From assembly GCA_032718475.1 (NCBI GenBank), contig JAUCBJ010009007.1, forward strand, positions 1-42,225: DNA of 42,225 nucleotides, read 5' to 3'. Below, piece by piece: positions 11,171-25,297 of this stretch (its first letter is position 1; each line of letters starts with the position of its first letter). The stretch is from Nemertoderma westbladi (Eukaryota; Xenacoelomorpha; Nemertodermatida; Nemertodermatidae). The translations under genes and the position numbers were made by a program. The notes beneath the pieces are model-generated. The model had not been told where the DNA came from. It saw nothing but the letters and a program-made list of their open reading frames with translations, and did not search any database.

Positions 11171-12007
11171 TTCGAGAAGCTAAGATAATAGCAGTTAATT
11201 AGTTAATTAAGTTGATTACGGTGAAAACACCATTTTCAACCTGCCTTTTAAAGGAAATTAATTGTTTTACAGTATAAGATTTAAATAATTATACTTAAAA
11301 ATTATACAGATGTAATCCACATACACCATTCTATTATAGTTTTTAATTAGTTCAAGTGATTTGCTTTAATAAATGTGTCTTTAATTGATCTAAAGTAATT
11401 AAGACGGCATAAAAAATTGATTCTCATTAAATACTGCTCATTTATTGGCCAACATGCTGGTACATAGATGGAAGGATGTGTGTGTAAGGGAGCCAGTTGC
11501 TGGGAATGATTTGGTCAAGTCTCTGCTGGTGTGGAGCTAGCTGGCTGGGAGTTGTAGTTGTAGACTAACAAGAGAGGAACTGTAATAGGGGCAACCAGTA
11601 TTGCTATTCCAGCCCAGACAGCATTCTCTAAATCCACTATTGACTCTACTATAAATGTTGTGTTGCTCTCAGGTAAATGACAGATATAATACATAAATAG
11701 AATCCATGGCATGGCTGTTGTGTAGCCTTATATATGAAATAGTTTATTCCACAATGTATTTGTCTGGTTATTTTTTAATTGAATTTTTGTAAAGTAGTAA
11801 AATTAATGTTCTTAAAAATAATTTTATTATTTTATATGTAACCTACGAAATTAGCTACATTTTTTCGCTGCAGCTTTAAGAGTGTACATTGATTTAATAT
11901 TATTTCCTTACCCATATTACTACATCGGCATACGATGCGTTGGCGTTGTATCACACATCTCCACATAGATGTATCAGCAGTTACTCGCACAGTTTCGAAA
12001 CTTCGCA
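11171..12007. other. Intergenic stretch, no supported gene
   Basis: AT-rich sequence. A 65-codon minus-strand frame at 11515-11712 has no recognisable features. Confidence 0.4.
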
Positions 12008-12460
12008 TAGTTATAACTGTATAAAGGTCGTCAGTCTGCGTTTAGGAAAAATATTATATGACAACACAGGACGAGCGACGAGCGCAACGAGGCATATAAT
12101 ATGGACGAGTACTGCGTAGACTATATTCCTATAAACCATACCTGGCTGCGCCTGTTGAACGCATTGGTAGTTATAAAGATCGTCAGTCTGCGTTTAGAGA
12201 ATATATTTAAATACAAAACAGGACGAGCACAACGAGGCCTATAAAGAAGACGAGTACTGCGTTGACTATATTATTATATAAACCCTGGCTTCACACATTG
12301 ATCGCATCCCTAGTTATTATTATTATAAAGATCGTCCTACCCTGCGTTTAAGAAATATATTTAAATTCAAAACAGGACGAACGCAACGAGGCTTATAATG
12401 AAAACGAGTACTGCGTTTATTATATTCCTATAAACCACCTGGCTTTGCAAATTGAACGTG
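12008..12460 (+). repeat. Three tandem copies of a ~150-bp unit
   Basis: Units start near 12008, 12166 and 12313. Each carries GTTATAAAGATCGTC-like sequence, CTGCGTTTA, CAAAACAGGACGA, CAACGAGGC, ACGAGTACTGCGT and CCTATAAACCA words. A fourth copy stands alone at about 10515-10660. The last unit is continuous with the 400-bp direct repeat. Confidence 0.7.
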
Positions 12461-12697
12461 CGATTGGAAATAAGTTCGTGCTACCCTTCCGTGGGTGGTA
12501 GATGTCGCGGTTATGTATTGGTGGGTGGGAAGGGGGGGGGGGGATTAAAAGGGGTGAACACGTACTGTCCCCCTTTCTTTGATTGATTGGTGGTGTGGGT
12601 AAATTTCTCAAAACCTGATTTTGTGATACAGTCGCTCAATTTTAATTTGTATCTCATAACTGGGCCTCGTGCTGCGCGAAGGCCCCACGAACGTGTA
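12306..12697 (+). repeat. Direct repeat, copy 2 of 2 (about 400 bp)
   Basis: Nearly identical to 10508-10913 apart from G-run length and scattered substitutions. It ends at the same CCCCACGAACGTGTAC word. Confidence 0.75.
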
Positions 12698-13410
12698 CTT
12701 ATTTTACTGTACTGTACCTGTAATTATTATTTAAATAATTATTTAAATCGATCAATAATATCCAGCGACATAACTAAGTTGAAAAACATTATTTAAGACG
12801 ACCAATAATATCAATCTAAATAATTCTGCATTGCAAAAACCCGACGAAGACCGTTTGATTCAGGATACACCCAGGACCATTTGGGTCAAATTAACCCACG
12901 GTATATTATTGATAATATTATCAATCAAAATGACCAACAGTGAGGTTTTATCAGTGTGGAAACTCATTTGCGACTTACGGCCAAGTTACTTAACCTATTT
13001 ACATCTGATTTGGTTACAATAACGATCGTAGCGAGTTATACAACGAAACGAGGGTTTCTAATTTTGTTCAGATATGTACTGTACAGTACATAGAAATGTT
13101 GACAACTCCACCTGAACGAGCGTGTGTATCAAGATGAGTTTCATAATATCATTCACTGAAGTACTCAGACTATTTACATCAAACTGGGATTGATTAACAA
13201 GCGAAGCGAGTGACACAAAAACCGAGTCCACTTGAATGGAATAATTATTCGCAAACAATGAGAAAACATTTGATTGGCGCTGATTAAAAGGCTAAACAAC
13301 AGCGGCAAATGATAATCTCTGATAGCACCTTACTATCACCCATCTGATATACATTTACATACTGTATACTTGTATAGAAGTATTATAGGGTAGGTGCTAA
13401 AATGCAAAAC
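12698..13410. other. Intergenic stretch, no supported gene
   Basis: AT-rich sequence with two short related ACGATCGTAGCGAG and ACAAGCGAAGCGAG words. No gene or RNA signature seen. Confidence 0.4.
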
Positions 13411-13414
13411 GAGC

Positions 13415-13704
13415 AATAATGAACAACAACGAGCAACAATGAGCAACAACGAGCAGCAATGAGCAACAACGAGCAACAATGAGCAACAATGAACAACAAT
13501 GAGCAACAATGAACAACAACGAGCAACAATGAGCAACAACGAGCAATAATAAAGTACAACAACGAGTAACAATGAGCAACAATGACCAACAACGAGCAAC
13601 AATGAGCAATAATAAAGTACAACAACGAGTAACAATGACCAACAATGACCAAAAACGAGCAACAATGAGCAACAACGAGCAACAATGAGCAACAACGAGC
13701 AACA
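13415..13704. repeat. 12-bp minisatellite (AACAACGAGCAACAATGAGC type)
   Basis: About 290 bp of alternating GAGCAACAAC and GAGCAACAAT units with occasional GAACAACAAT and AATAAAGTAC interruptions. The minus strand stays open in all three frames purely because the repeat lacks stop codons there, so the Leu/Val/Cys-rich translations are not genes. Confidence 0.9.
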
Positions 13705-14400
13705 TAGAGTGGGATCTCTCTCGCAAATAACATCTTACCCAGCTGATAGATCCTTTCACAGAATACAACACAAACTCTTGCCCTGGATTCAATGAAATTG
13801 AATGTTTATTATAGTAAGTTCCTGGGAAATCTGGCCTCCTGAATGACTTTTTATTTATACAGTAGTGTACATGTGCAGTTGAGCGCTTGAAAAATTACCT
13901 TTTTTGTCATTGCATAGATAATAAGAAAACGTACATACGGTTTTATTGAAGTATGTGTCTTTTGAACTTCGGTTTATTACTATTTGAACATAAGGCGCGA
14001 AATTCAAAATTGAAATTTCACCAAGTGACTTGCGGTGTTTTTTCATAATATAGTACTTTATATTCGGGGACTTTGCCCATTAAAACACGACATTACACAA
14101 TACAACAGACAAAAATAGCACAATAATTTTATACATTAGGGGATTTTAACAGTAATTAATTAATATTAATATAATACAACTAACTAGAATAGTAGGTGAT
14201 TCATAACATCCCCAATTGGGGACTTATATATAAATCGCAATTGCCGCACATTACTAATAATTAGGTTATTAGAGTTTAACACACGACGACGAAGGCTGAA
14301 CGCCGACCTTCGACGTACACATAAAAAACTAGGCACCCGATTAAATGTAAACATTTCCGACGCACTGCAGTTAAATGGTAGCCGATGAAGTTTCCTAAAT
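13705..14400. other. Intergenic stretch, no supported gene
   Basis: AT-rich sequence with no coding frame or RNA gene recognised. Confidence 0.4.
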
Positions 14401-15595
14401 ATTCTATGGTAAGTGTGACGGGATCCAGGAGGGATCCCGATTTATCCGGTGTGGTAATTTAGTCCACGCGTCCCCGCCGTGTATAAGGATGAAATAAAGT
14501 AACTGAGTTCTGAAGTTCGGTGTATAATAATAATAGGGCATAGGATATAGATATAGATATAATGTGTACAAGGCGGGATACGGTAACTAAAGTCCCGTGA
14601 TCCCCTAACTAAACTAATTGACTACCAACCTACGCTAGCACTGCTGCACTGAGATAACTGAATCACTGATTAATAGGTTATTGGTTATATTGCACGGTGG
14701 CCTTACTGCTACTCAATCGATGCCTTTCCCCCCTCAGATTGGTTAATACCCTTGTTGGCGCCCCGTGGAGTATTCCCGTTCACTCCACCTGTTCTCCCTG
14801 GGTTAGGGGTTTGGCCCCTGACCCTTGTTGTGTGCTTCCTTCCCACTCTTATTGGGACGGCACGAGTTGGTTAATTACCCAATCTCGTGGCTCCCAATAT
14901 TGCTTATCGGCTTATAACTTTATGGGGTGTTGGCGGGATTGAATAAGCTAACACTCCCCCCCATGCTATCTTCCCGGTAAGAAGATAGCATCAACCAATA
15001 AAGTGCGTTACAATCCCGCTGGATCCCGATCTAGTATCGGGTGTGGGGTGGAATTCTTTTCTCTAGGAGCCGGCTTTCCAGGCCGCCCCTTTTGGGTATG
15101 ATAACGCTACCCTGTGTGCCTGGCGTCTCATGTCGGGCCGATCGCGCTCACCTCTTCACGCGACTTTTGTTTCCCCAACACTTTCGCCCTATCTCCCCTC
15201 CACTCTCACCCTAACTCTCTCATACCCCCGGACCTCCTCGTCCCTCACTCAGCCTCTTATTCTCCCCCCCCCCACACTAGAATTGCGTTCGCACTCTCTC
15301 CGCACTTTGCACTCTTACTCCGATCCTCAACTCCACTTTGACTATTTTATCTCTCCTGACGAACCTCCCCCCCCCTCTCGTGCCGTCGCACTCAAGAAGC
15401 GTGAAATTGTCAGTTGTCTCGTCCATAGTGCCATAGTCAGTTATCCCCCAGTCCCAGTAGCTAATTGAGAAAGGTTGTATGACTATAGTACTTACTCCAA
15501 ACGTATGTATTTTACTAGATTACTGATTACTACGTACGTACATACAAATTGCACTTATATGATTATTTGCATTAATTGAATTTGTACTTAATAGT
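14401..15595. other. GC-rich, pyrimidine-rich block of uncertain origin (possible LTR remnants)
   Basis: Composition changes sharply from the AT-rich flank. TGTGACGGGATCC at 14415 resembles the start of many LTRs, AATAAA occurs at about 14493, and a TTGGCGCCCCGTGG primer-site-like word lies near 14754. A related GGATCCCGAT...GGGTGTGG word recurs near 15018. A perfect 11-bp stem with a 7-nt loop lies at 14963-14991. Pyrimidine-rich DNA covers 15170-15400. No gene is supported, and the LTR reading is only a possibility. Confidence 0.3.
14963..14991. repeat. Perfect short hairpin
   Basis: ATGCTATCTTC and GAAGATAGCAT pair over 11 bp around the loop CCGGTAA. It may be an RNA structure or terminator-like element of a retroelement; function unknown. 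Confidence 0.6.
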
Positions 15596-15668
15596 TCGTA
15601 CATCCCGCGCGGCGCCTGCCAGGCGTACCACGTCTAAGTCCCAGTCTCTCTCCCTCGACTCTGGGAAC

Positions 15669-18205
15669 CTATCTGTTCCTCCGGGGGTAGTTCCCCCTGG
15701 CGTCCTCTTCCCTGGGCCGTTTCTTGGTTATCACCGTTCCTCTGGCATCATCCGCTTTCTGCTTTCGGACCTTCGCCGCCACTTCCTTGCTGATCCCGGT
15801 CGTTGGCTCCTTGGGCGCTGGTGTTATTAGTGCCCGATATCGCTTCGCCGGTGGCCCCTCAGAATGGCCCGGTTGTCTCCCTCTAGTGGCGTCCCATAGG
15901 ATCATTTTCATTGCCTTTGGTACGTGCTCCGCCAAGAAATCCCTAAACTCCCTTCGGTTCTCTGGCGTCCACCTGTCCAGGTACCGTTGCGTGTTCATCA
16001 CTCCAGCGTACGACGCCGCCGTTGCTACATCTTGATAGGTAAACGGTAACCTTCGCTTTATGATTTCCATGTGGGTCTCCTGATTGATAAGGAAGAAACC
16101 CCACTTGAACTCTTGGGCCTTCATGCGCTGGCGCGTCATGGCCCCGACGTCGGCCCACTCCTCGAACCTCGTGAACTTCTCCTCGTCGCTCATCCAGTCG
16201 CACTCGCGCCCGTAGTGTCCCCGAAAGTGGCACTTTGGACATCGGTTATGCAACCGTGGACACGCCCCCATCCTGTGACTTGGTTCTCTGCAGTAGAGAC
16301 AAAAGGTTCCCTTTTGGAACCGGTATAGGCAGCTGCTTTCCCGATGGGTCTGTCTCCCACAGTAGTCGCAGCCGAGTACCAATGTCTCCCGTCCCACCTC
16401 GTCTTTCGTCCCAAGCGATCTCCGCGGTCTGTGGAGTCGCTGGTAGGCGAACTTCTCTACGTTGGTCTCCCTGTTTACGTCGATCTCTCCGCCCCTCTCG
16501 GGCATCGTCTCCCCGAATACTATCCGTGGTGCCGTCCCCGGTTGCTCGCCCAACCTGATGGTGCTCCCCGCGAAATCCATCGCCGGCTCCTCGTGCACCC
16601 AGGTCCGCTTGCCGGATCTGTTCCCGAAGGCCCTCGCCCCACTGGCCGTCACCACCCTTCCGCCAACCCAGTCCGTGTCCGAGTGGCCTATCCTCTCGAT
16701 GGGCGGCATCTCTCCGAACTCGTCGTCGTCGTCCTCCTCTTCTGGTAGTGTCTCCAATCCCGGTATCCCGATGGATCCACTATGTCCTTTCCCGCCTTGG
16801 CTCTCGCCCGTAGCTTTCCATCCCTCTAGCTCCCTTAGCTTCCTTGGCGGTTGGTCGCCCTCGGCGCCCGCTGGTATGGGCATCGTTTGCAACCCCGACG
16901 TCGACTGTTTCGGCGATCCCACCGTCCATCCCAATTCTCGCCCTAGAGACTCCCCCGAACTCCCTGACGAAGTCCAATGAAGTTCGTCTAGGCCCGCCTG
17001 TTCCTCGAAGCCGTAACTCTGTGCCCTGGCCTCCTCTTCCCTCTCCTCTGCTTCTATCCTCTCCCGTCTAGCGACTTCTTCCAGTCGCTTTGCTTCTCGT
17101 CTGTCCGCCTCTAGCTGCTCCCATCTCTGATACGGTGTATCTGTCTCCCCGTCTACCAGATGTCGGCTGTTGTAGTACACCGACTCGCCCTTCAGCCCCG
17201 GGTGGTCTACCAGACCGTCAAAGGCCACTTTAAAGGCTCTCCTGCAGCTTAGGGGTGATCCCGATAACAGAAATGCTCCTGGTTCCCTCTCGATGACTAC
17301 GGTCATAAATAAGTTAAGCAAACTTATCATAATCCAGTCTTCCTGCAAGATATATCGCTTCTGATATAACTTTATCGCTCCTCTGCGAAATTGATACCTC
17401 CTGCTTTCCCGGTCTCGCTCCCCACTTTAACGAGTTCGCTAGTTCTGCTCCGTATTCTTCCCTAAACTTCCCCCAGTCCATCGGTTTGTGACATACGAGC
17501 CCCAATAGTTGGCCCATCGCCACTGCCCCGCATAGACCTGTGTTTTCGACTAGCCCCAACCCATCCGGTGCCGTCATAGCCGTAAAGACCTTCTTCTTCT
17601 TGTTGGTGGCGTCCGGACCGATGATCCTTTCCGCATCCTCGCGAATCGCCGATCCCACTTTCGTCGTCGACTTCTCTCTTACCAAGAACCGCTTTCGGTA
17701 ACCGGCTCAGTTTCGGCCCGTCCTTCTTCCCATACGTCCCTAGGTCGAATAAGAAGATGTCCCCATTTGGCGCGGCCAAATGTAGGAGTATGGTCCTGGC
17801 CGACCCTGCCGTTCCTCGTCTCGAACCCGCTTCGTCTTCCACGGTTCCCTCGTCATCTAGGATCATATATCCTCCCCTGTTGACGGACTCTATGAACCTC
17901 TTCCAGTCCTTCCTCGGTGATTCCCTCGGATACTTCGGAATCCCGAACTTCGCCTCGTCCCCTTTCACCACGTAGTGGAAGTGTTGGAAGATCGCGTTGT
18001 CCAGCGACGGCGTTCCGTAGGTCCCGACCAGCCGCTGCTCGTGCATCTCCCGGAAGTGGTCCTGCAGCGCTCGTGCCGCGTGACCCCTTTCCAACTTCTC
18101 GTAGTATCCTCTCGTCTTCTCTTCTGGGTGTCTTTCGGTGAAATCCACCAGTATTTCTTTTCCTCCTGACTCCGCCTTCCTCTTCCTGATCAACTTACTC
18201 GCCAT
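15669..18205 (-). pseudogene. gag: BEL/Pao-type gag, broken by two frameshifts
   Basis: Reading starts at ATG 18205, about 30 nt after a TGGTAAGGCACC primer-site-like sequence at the LTR edge. The first frame runs to about 17700 and the second (about 17700-17314) continues the protein. The third (from about 17340) carries an acidic and basic coiled region, then three zinc knuckles of the form C-x2-C-x4-H-x4-C (residues 327-340, 350-363 and 370-383 of the 559-codon segment). It ends in a basic tail at 15669. Triple knuckles suit a nucleocapsid of the BEL/Pao group, and the adjacent BEL pol supports that. No protease or pol follows; the element breaks off near 15595. Two frame changes imply a dead copy. 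The N-terminal half resembles nothing I can name, so another LTR clade is possible. Confidence 0.65.
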
Positions 18206-18232
18206 TCCGAACACTACACTCGCTCACCTGCA

Positions 18233-18248
18233 GGGTGGTGCCTTACCA
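18233..18248 (-). promoter_or_regulatory. Candidate primer-binding site of the LTR element
   Basis: The minus strand reads TGGTAAGGCACCACCC immediately inside the proposed LTR edge, starting with the TGG expected for pairing with a tRNA 3' CCA. The tRNA was not identified. Confidence 0.4.
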
Positions 18249-18249
18249 A

Positions 18250-19439
18250 GGCGCAATACAGATGAGTGATGTATTGAGATGTTTCGTACGGTTCGATAAT
18301 GGCCTACTTTCTACTTAATTGCGCCTTTTAGCCTAAATTTAGCCTAATTAATTTTGAAGCTAGTAAATGAGCCTAATTTACAATTTCTGTCCGTTACTTT
18401 TATTATGTTCTAGAACGACTTCCCTTGTGTTGCCACTATTTTCTAACTTTCAGCCCTATTCTATTTATTTTAATTCTACTGTTCTACTATTTATTACTGC
18501 CTGTGGATTATTCTATTCTCTAATCCGTATTCTGGCCTACTCTGTGGGCCTATGCAGTACAGCAGTATACGTCGTGTGGCCACACGATTTACTCAGCTGT
18601 ACTCATATGCCCCCCTCTCGCTACTAACTCTACTTACTGCTAACTAATATCTATATCCTATTTACCCCTTTTACCTCTTACTCTCTCTCTTCTAACTAAT
18701 GGTACTACGTACCCTCTAACTCTAACTCTGACTAACGGTACTACGTACCCTCTAACTCTAACTCTAACTAGGTACTACGTACCTACTAACTCTCTAACTG
18801 ACGGTACTACGTACCCTCTAACTCTAACTAACGGTACTACGTACCCTCTAACTCTCTCGCTAACTATTGGTACTACGTACCCTCTAACTTTCTAATTATC
18901 GGTACTACGTACCCTCTAACTCTAACTCTAACTAGGTACTACGTACCTACTAACTCTCTAACTAGGTACTACGTACCCTCTAACTCTAACTCTAACTAGG
19001 TACCACGTACCTACTAACTCTCTAACTAGGTACTACGTACCTACTAACTCTCTAACTCTAGGTACTACGTACCTACTAACTAACTAACTCTAGGTACTAC
19101 GTACCTACTAACTCTCTAACTCTAGGCACTACGTACCTACTAACTAACTAACTAACTCTAGGTACTACGTACCTACTAACTAACTAACTCTAGGTACTAC
19201 GTACCTACTAACTAACTAACTCTAGGTACTACGTACCTACTAACTCTCTAACTCTAGGCACTACGTACCTACTAACTAACTAACTAACTCTAGGTACTAC
19301 GTACCTACTAACTAACTAACTCTAGGTACTACGTACCTACTAACTCTCTAACTCTAGGCACTACGTACCTACTAACTAACTAACTATTATTTTTATTTTA
19401 TTTTTATTTTATTTGTGTGGGAAGGGCGTCTCGCCCTCA
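18250..19439 (-). mobile_element. BEL/Pao long terminal repeat (single copy between pol and gag)
   Basis: On the minus strand the pol stop (19495) is followed by a purine tract, GAGGGGGGTGGGA (19453-19441), then TTGAGGGCGAGACG, as expected at the start of a 3' LTR. At the other edge a primer-site-like TGGTAAGGCACC and the gag ATG follow, as expected after a 5' LTR. So one LTR of about 1.19 kb seems to serve as the 3' LTR of the pol fragment and the 5' LTR of the gag fragment. The exact edges are uncertain, and there is no second LTR for comparison. Confidence 0.55.
18690..19385. repeat. Minisatellite with GGTACTACGTACC core inside the LTR
   Basis: About 20 units of 30-40 bp, each with a TAGGTACTACGTACCTA core (nearly its own reverse complement) separated by (TAAC)n and CTCTAACTCTAA spacers. 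Units are more uniform at the 19.0-19.4 kb end, where a higher-order three-unit pattern (two GGTACT, one GGCACT) repeats. It lies wholly inside the proposed LTR. Confidence 0.9.
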
Positions 19440-19440
19440 A

Positions 19441-19453
19441 TCCCACCCCCCTC
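19441..19453 (-). promoter_or_regulatory. Candidate polypurine tract of the BEL/Pao element
   Basis: The minus strand reads GAGGGGGGTGGGA between the pol stop codon and the proposed LTR start, the usual position for the plus-strand primer of reverse transcription. Confidence 0.5.
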
Positions 19454-19494
19454 AGTCCAAAACTTGGACGGCTAAACTCCACTGTAACTCCACT

Positions 19495-22256
<2,762 letters not shown>

Positions 22257-22395
22257 CGTATCCACGTATGTGCTTACGTATCCCAGTATCCACGTACCCT
22301 ACCCACCCCACATTACATTGAGCGATTTGACATAGGCTTACGGGTATGCCTACGCTTAGGCGAATACTGTTTCCTGATTGGTCCAGGTGAGATAG
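22257..22395. repeat. Dispersed ~140-bp repeat with CCAAT-like word; inverted partner at 26.93-27.05 kb
   Basis: CCACGTATGTG, ACATTACATTGAGCGATTT, TAGGCGAATA and TGATTGGTCCAG words recur in the same order in the reverse complement of 26930-27052. On the minus strand the CCAATCAG word lies about 480 bp upstream of the WDR5 ATG, so it could be promoter material, but its second copy argues for a repeat. Confidence 0.6.
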
Positions 22396-22536
22396 GACTG
22401 TAGGAGATTATGGTCTAGTCAAAGGTGTCTCTGTAGCTGTAGCTGTAGGCCTATCATTACAGTACCGTGGTGTTTCGCATTTGTCTGACGGGTAGTACTG
22501 CAGTATGCTTGCTGTAGTCTGTAAGCGTCAGTCGCT

Positions 22537-24000
22537 GGGGCGGTATTCATAAATGTGACTAACTAGGAACTTAGTCCTAGTCAAGATAAGATAGATAAGA
22601 TAATTCTTTTATTCACAAATACTTCTAAGCCTTATTAGGGCTACGAAGGCAGTATACGCAATACATACTGTAGTACACGATACTGATAATTAAGGTGAAT
22701 AAGTGTCTATAATCAAACAGCTGTCTTAGACAGATTGACTTACCTACGGTAGACCGCCTCGCCCTACATAAAGTATTAAAAAATAAAAATAAGGATTTTA
22801 ATATACAGTAGATATTGCACAGAATGATGTGTATTGTCACATCAAGTTATTAAGTGCTTGTACTAATTCGGTATTCAGAGAAGTTGGTGCTACTTATTAC
22901 TAACGTATTTAGTACTAGTTGTTGCTAAACTCGCATGAACACTTGAATTTCTAGTCACATGAAGATGTGACTAAGTTGGTAAGAACGCTTACTTATTGTA
23001 TATTGGCCTTCATACAAACAGTATGGTTATTATGTTACTGACGACACCAGCCACATTATACTCTCTCTTGTTTTTCTAGCATTCTATGTTCATTGCAAAT
23101 GTGTTGTTGCAGAGAAACTGTCAAATGTAACGACGTAAAGCTTTTTGTTTTTATAAACATATATCCGACTTAAATTTCCAAATTTCAGCTTACATTCTTG
23201 AATGGTGAGATTGCTCCCGAACGGTCCGCGTCCGTTGAAAAATGTGTTTCGCTAAAGAATTCTACCATTCGCGAACTTTCGCAAGATGAAAAAGCGGTAG
23301 CGTCCATCTTCATTATTTTCCTCTCTATTAACCGAATGTAAATAATGGTATTCGATAATGGTAGCCAATTGATTTATCGCCTTACTAAAAATAATAATTT
23401 TTCTCTAAAATTTTAACAGGAAATCACTAAAATATTCAGTTTCCACTAAAATCTATTAATTAACATTAAATATATTAATTATAAATTATTGCTAAAATGC
23501 GGGAAAGGGCAGGTTACAGTGCCACGTTATTCTAACCTAAATAATGAAGGGATTTTATTACAACAGGCCGTAACAGATTTATTTTTGATGATTCAAAAAT
23601 ATATTTTAGTGATAATTAAATTGAGTGGAGGAAATATATATTTGATAACGAAAAAAATTTACTGGAAAACAGGAATTGTTTTAGTGGCCAATACAATTAA
23701 TGGGTTTAATGTAGGCTACAGTATCAATACAAGTTCAACAGTATATATAGAGACATGCAGGGCATAGCTACCGTCCTTAAAGTTGAAACTGAAAGATTTT
23801 TGATAAACATAAGTTAAAGTACCTACACTGCTACTAATAGGCTAGAACTAAGTTTAGTAACAGTTTATGAATACTGATATTTTTTAAGGGCCAGTTGAAA
23901 CTAAGTTAAGTCAATGCTCTTACTAAACACAGTTGCAGCTCTTACTAAAAGCTGTCACTAAGTAGCTGTAACTAATTCTAACTCTATGAATACCGCCCCT
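22537..24000. mobile_element. Non-autonomous DNA transposon with GGGGCGGTATTCATA inverted ends
   Basis: GGGGCGGTATTCATA at 22537 is matched by the reverse complement of the right end (TATGAATACCGCCCC, ending 23999). Just inside, both ends carry several (A)CTTAGT / ACTAAG words in opposite orientation, as subterminal transposase sites often do. The 1.46-kb interior has no transposase. It holds a solitary, diverged copy of the satellite and MITE word (GCGGGAAAGGGCAGGTTACA near 23497). No clear target duplication was found. Confidence 0.65.
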
Positions 24001-24370
24001 AGTCCCTGTATCATTTAGGCAGTGATTTTTTATGTCCTTTTATTTGACTTTTTTTGTCCTCCTTTTTTTACGAATTGTGCATAACGACTTTTGTTGTCCT
24101 TTTAATGACTTTTTATGTATGTATTTCTTCAAACTGTCAGACTGCTGATTTCTGGACTGTCAGACAGTTGATTTCAACATGCCTACAGTATGCCAAAACA
24201 TTCAAAATTTGTTGATTTCTGGTCTGTCGGACGGTTGGTTTCACTATGCCTGTGCCAAAACATTCAATGATTCCATGATTTATAGACTATGAGATATAAT
24301 TCCATATGCGCCTGTGGTAAAAGACTCTAAATTTAATAGTTTGTGGTTGTTGAAGATAATCGATTACCAC
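24001..24370. other. Intergenic stretch with diverged ~65-bp duplications
   Basis: TGTCAGAC, TTGATTTC and TGCCAAAACATTCA words recur in loosely repeated segments. No gene. Confidence 0.35.
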
Positions 24371-24420
24371 ATGACGTAGCAAAACACTCATTTTATAGCC
24401 AAAAACAATTACCAATTGAT

Positions 24421-25297
24421 GGAAAAGAGCAGGTTAAGGCCGGATTTTCTAACCAAAACAATAAACAGTCACTTTACCAAATCAGGGAAAGGAGCAGGTT
24501 ACAGAGGCGGGATTTTCTAACCAAATCAATAAACGATCATTTAACTAATTGAGGGAAAGGAGCAGGTTACAGAGGCGGGATTTTCTAACCAAAACAATAA
24601 ACGATAACATTACCAATTGAGAGAAAGGAGCAGGTTACAGAGGCGGGATTTTCTAACCAAAACAATAAACAGTCACTTTACCAAATCAGGGAAAGGAGCA
24701 GGTTACAGAGACGGGATTTTCTAACCAAAACAATAAACGATAACATTACCAATTGAGAGAAAGGAGCAGGTTACAGAGGCGGGATTTTCTAACCAAAACA
24801 ATAAACAGTCACTTTACCAAATCAGGGAAAGGAGCAGGTTACAGAGACGGGATTTTCTAACCAAAACAATAAACGATAACATTACCAATTGAGAGAAAGG
24901 AGCAGGTTACAGAGGCGGGATTTCCTAACCAAAACAATAAACGATCACTTAACTAATTGAGGGAAAGGAGCAGGTTACAGAGGCGGGATTTTCTAACCAA
25001 AACAATAAACAGTCACTTTACCAAATCAGGGAAAGGAGCAAGTTACAGAGATGGGATTTTCTAACCAAAACAATAAACGATAACATTACCAATTGAGAGA
25101 AAGGAGCAGGTTACAGAGGCGGGATTTCCTAACCAAAACAATAAACGATCACTTAACTAATTGAGGGAAAGGAGCAGGTTACAGAGGCGGGATTTTCTAA
25201 CCAAAACAATAAACGATCATTTAACTAATTGAGGGGAAGGGGCAGGTTACAGAGGCGGGGGAAAGGAGCAGGTTACAGAGGCGGGATTTTCTAACCA
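24421..25297. repeat. 68-bp satellite array (about 13 units) derived from a MITE interior
   Basis: Successive CAGGTTACAG words are exactly 68 bp apart at 24495, 24563 and 24631. Each unit reads GGAAAGGAGCAGGTTACAG, GGCGGGATTTTCTAACC, AAAACAATAAAC. The variable part is CAGTCACTTTACCAAATCA, CGATAACATTACCAATTGAG or CGATCACTTAACTAATTGAG, and these three types partly alternate as a higher-order repeat. The last units are rearranged near 25250. Confidence 0.95.

Noticed and set aside
13336-13792. Leu/Val/Cys-rich frames open in all three minus frames
   Set aside because: They are translations of a 12-bp minisatellite without stops on that strand; membrane-like character is an artefact of the repeat.
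15724-17071. Several plus-strand frames across the gag region
   Set aside because: They are shadows of the GC-rich minus-strand gag; they lack motifs, while the minus frame has three zinc knuckles.
24421-25297. Regularly spaced repeats resembling a CRISPR array
   Set aside because: Repeats are directly adjacent 68-bp units with recurring rather than unique spacers, in an intron-bearing animal genome; this is a satellite.
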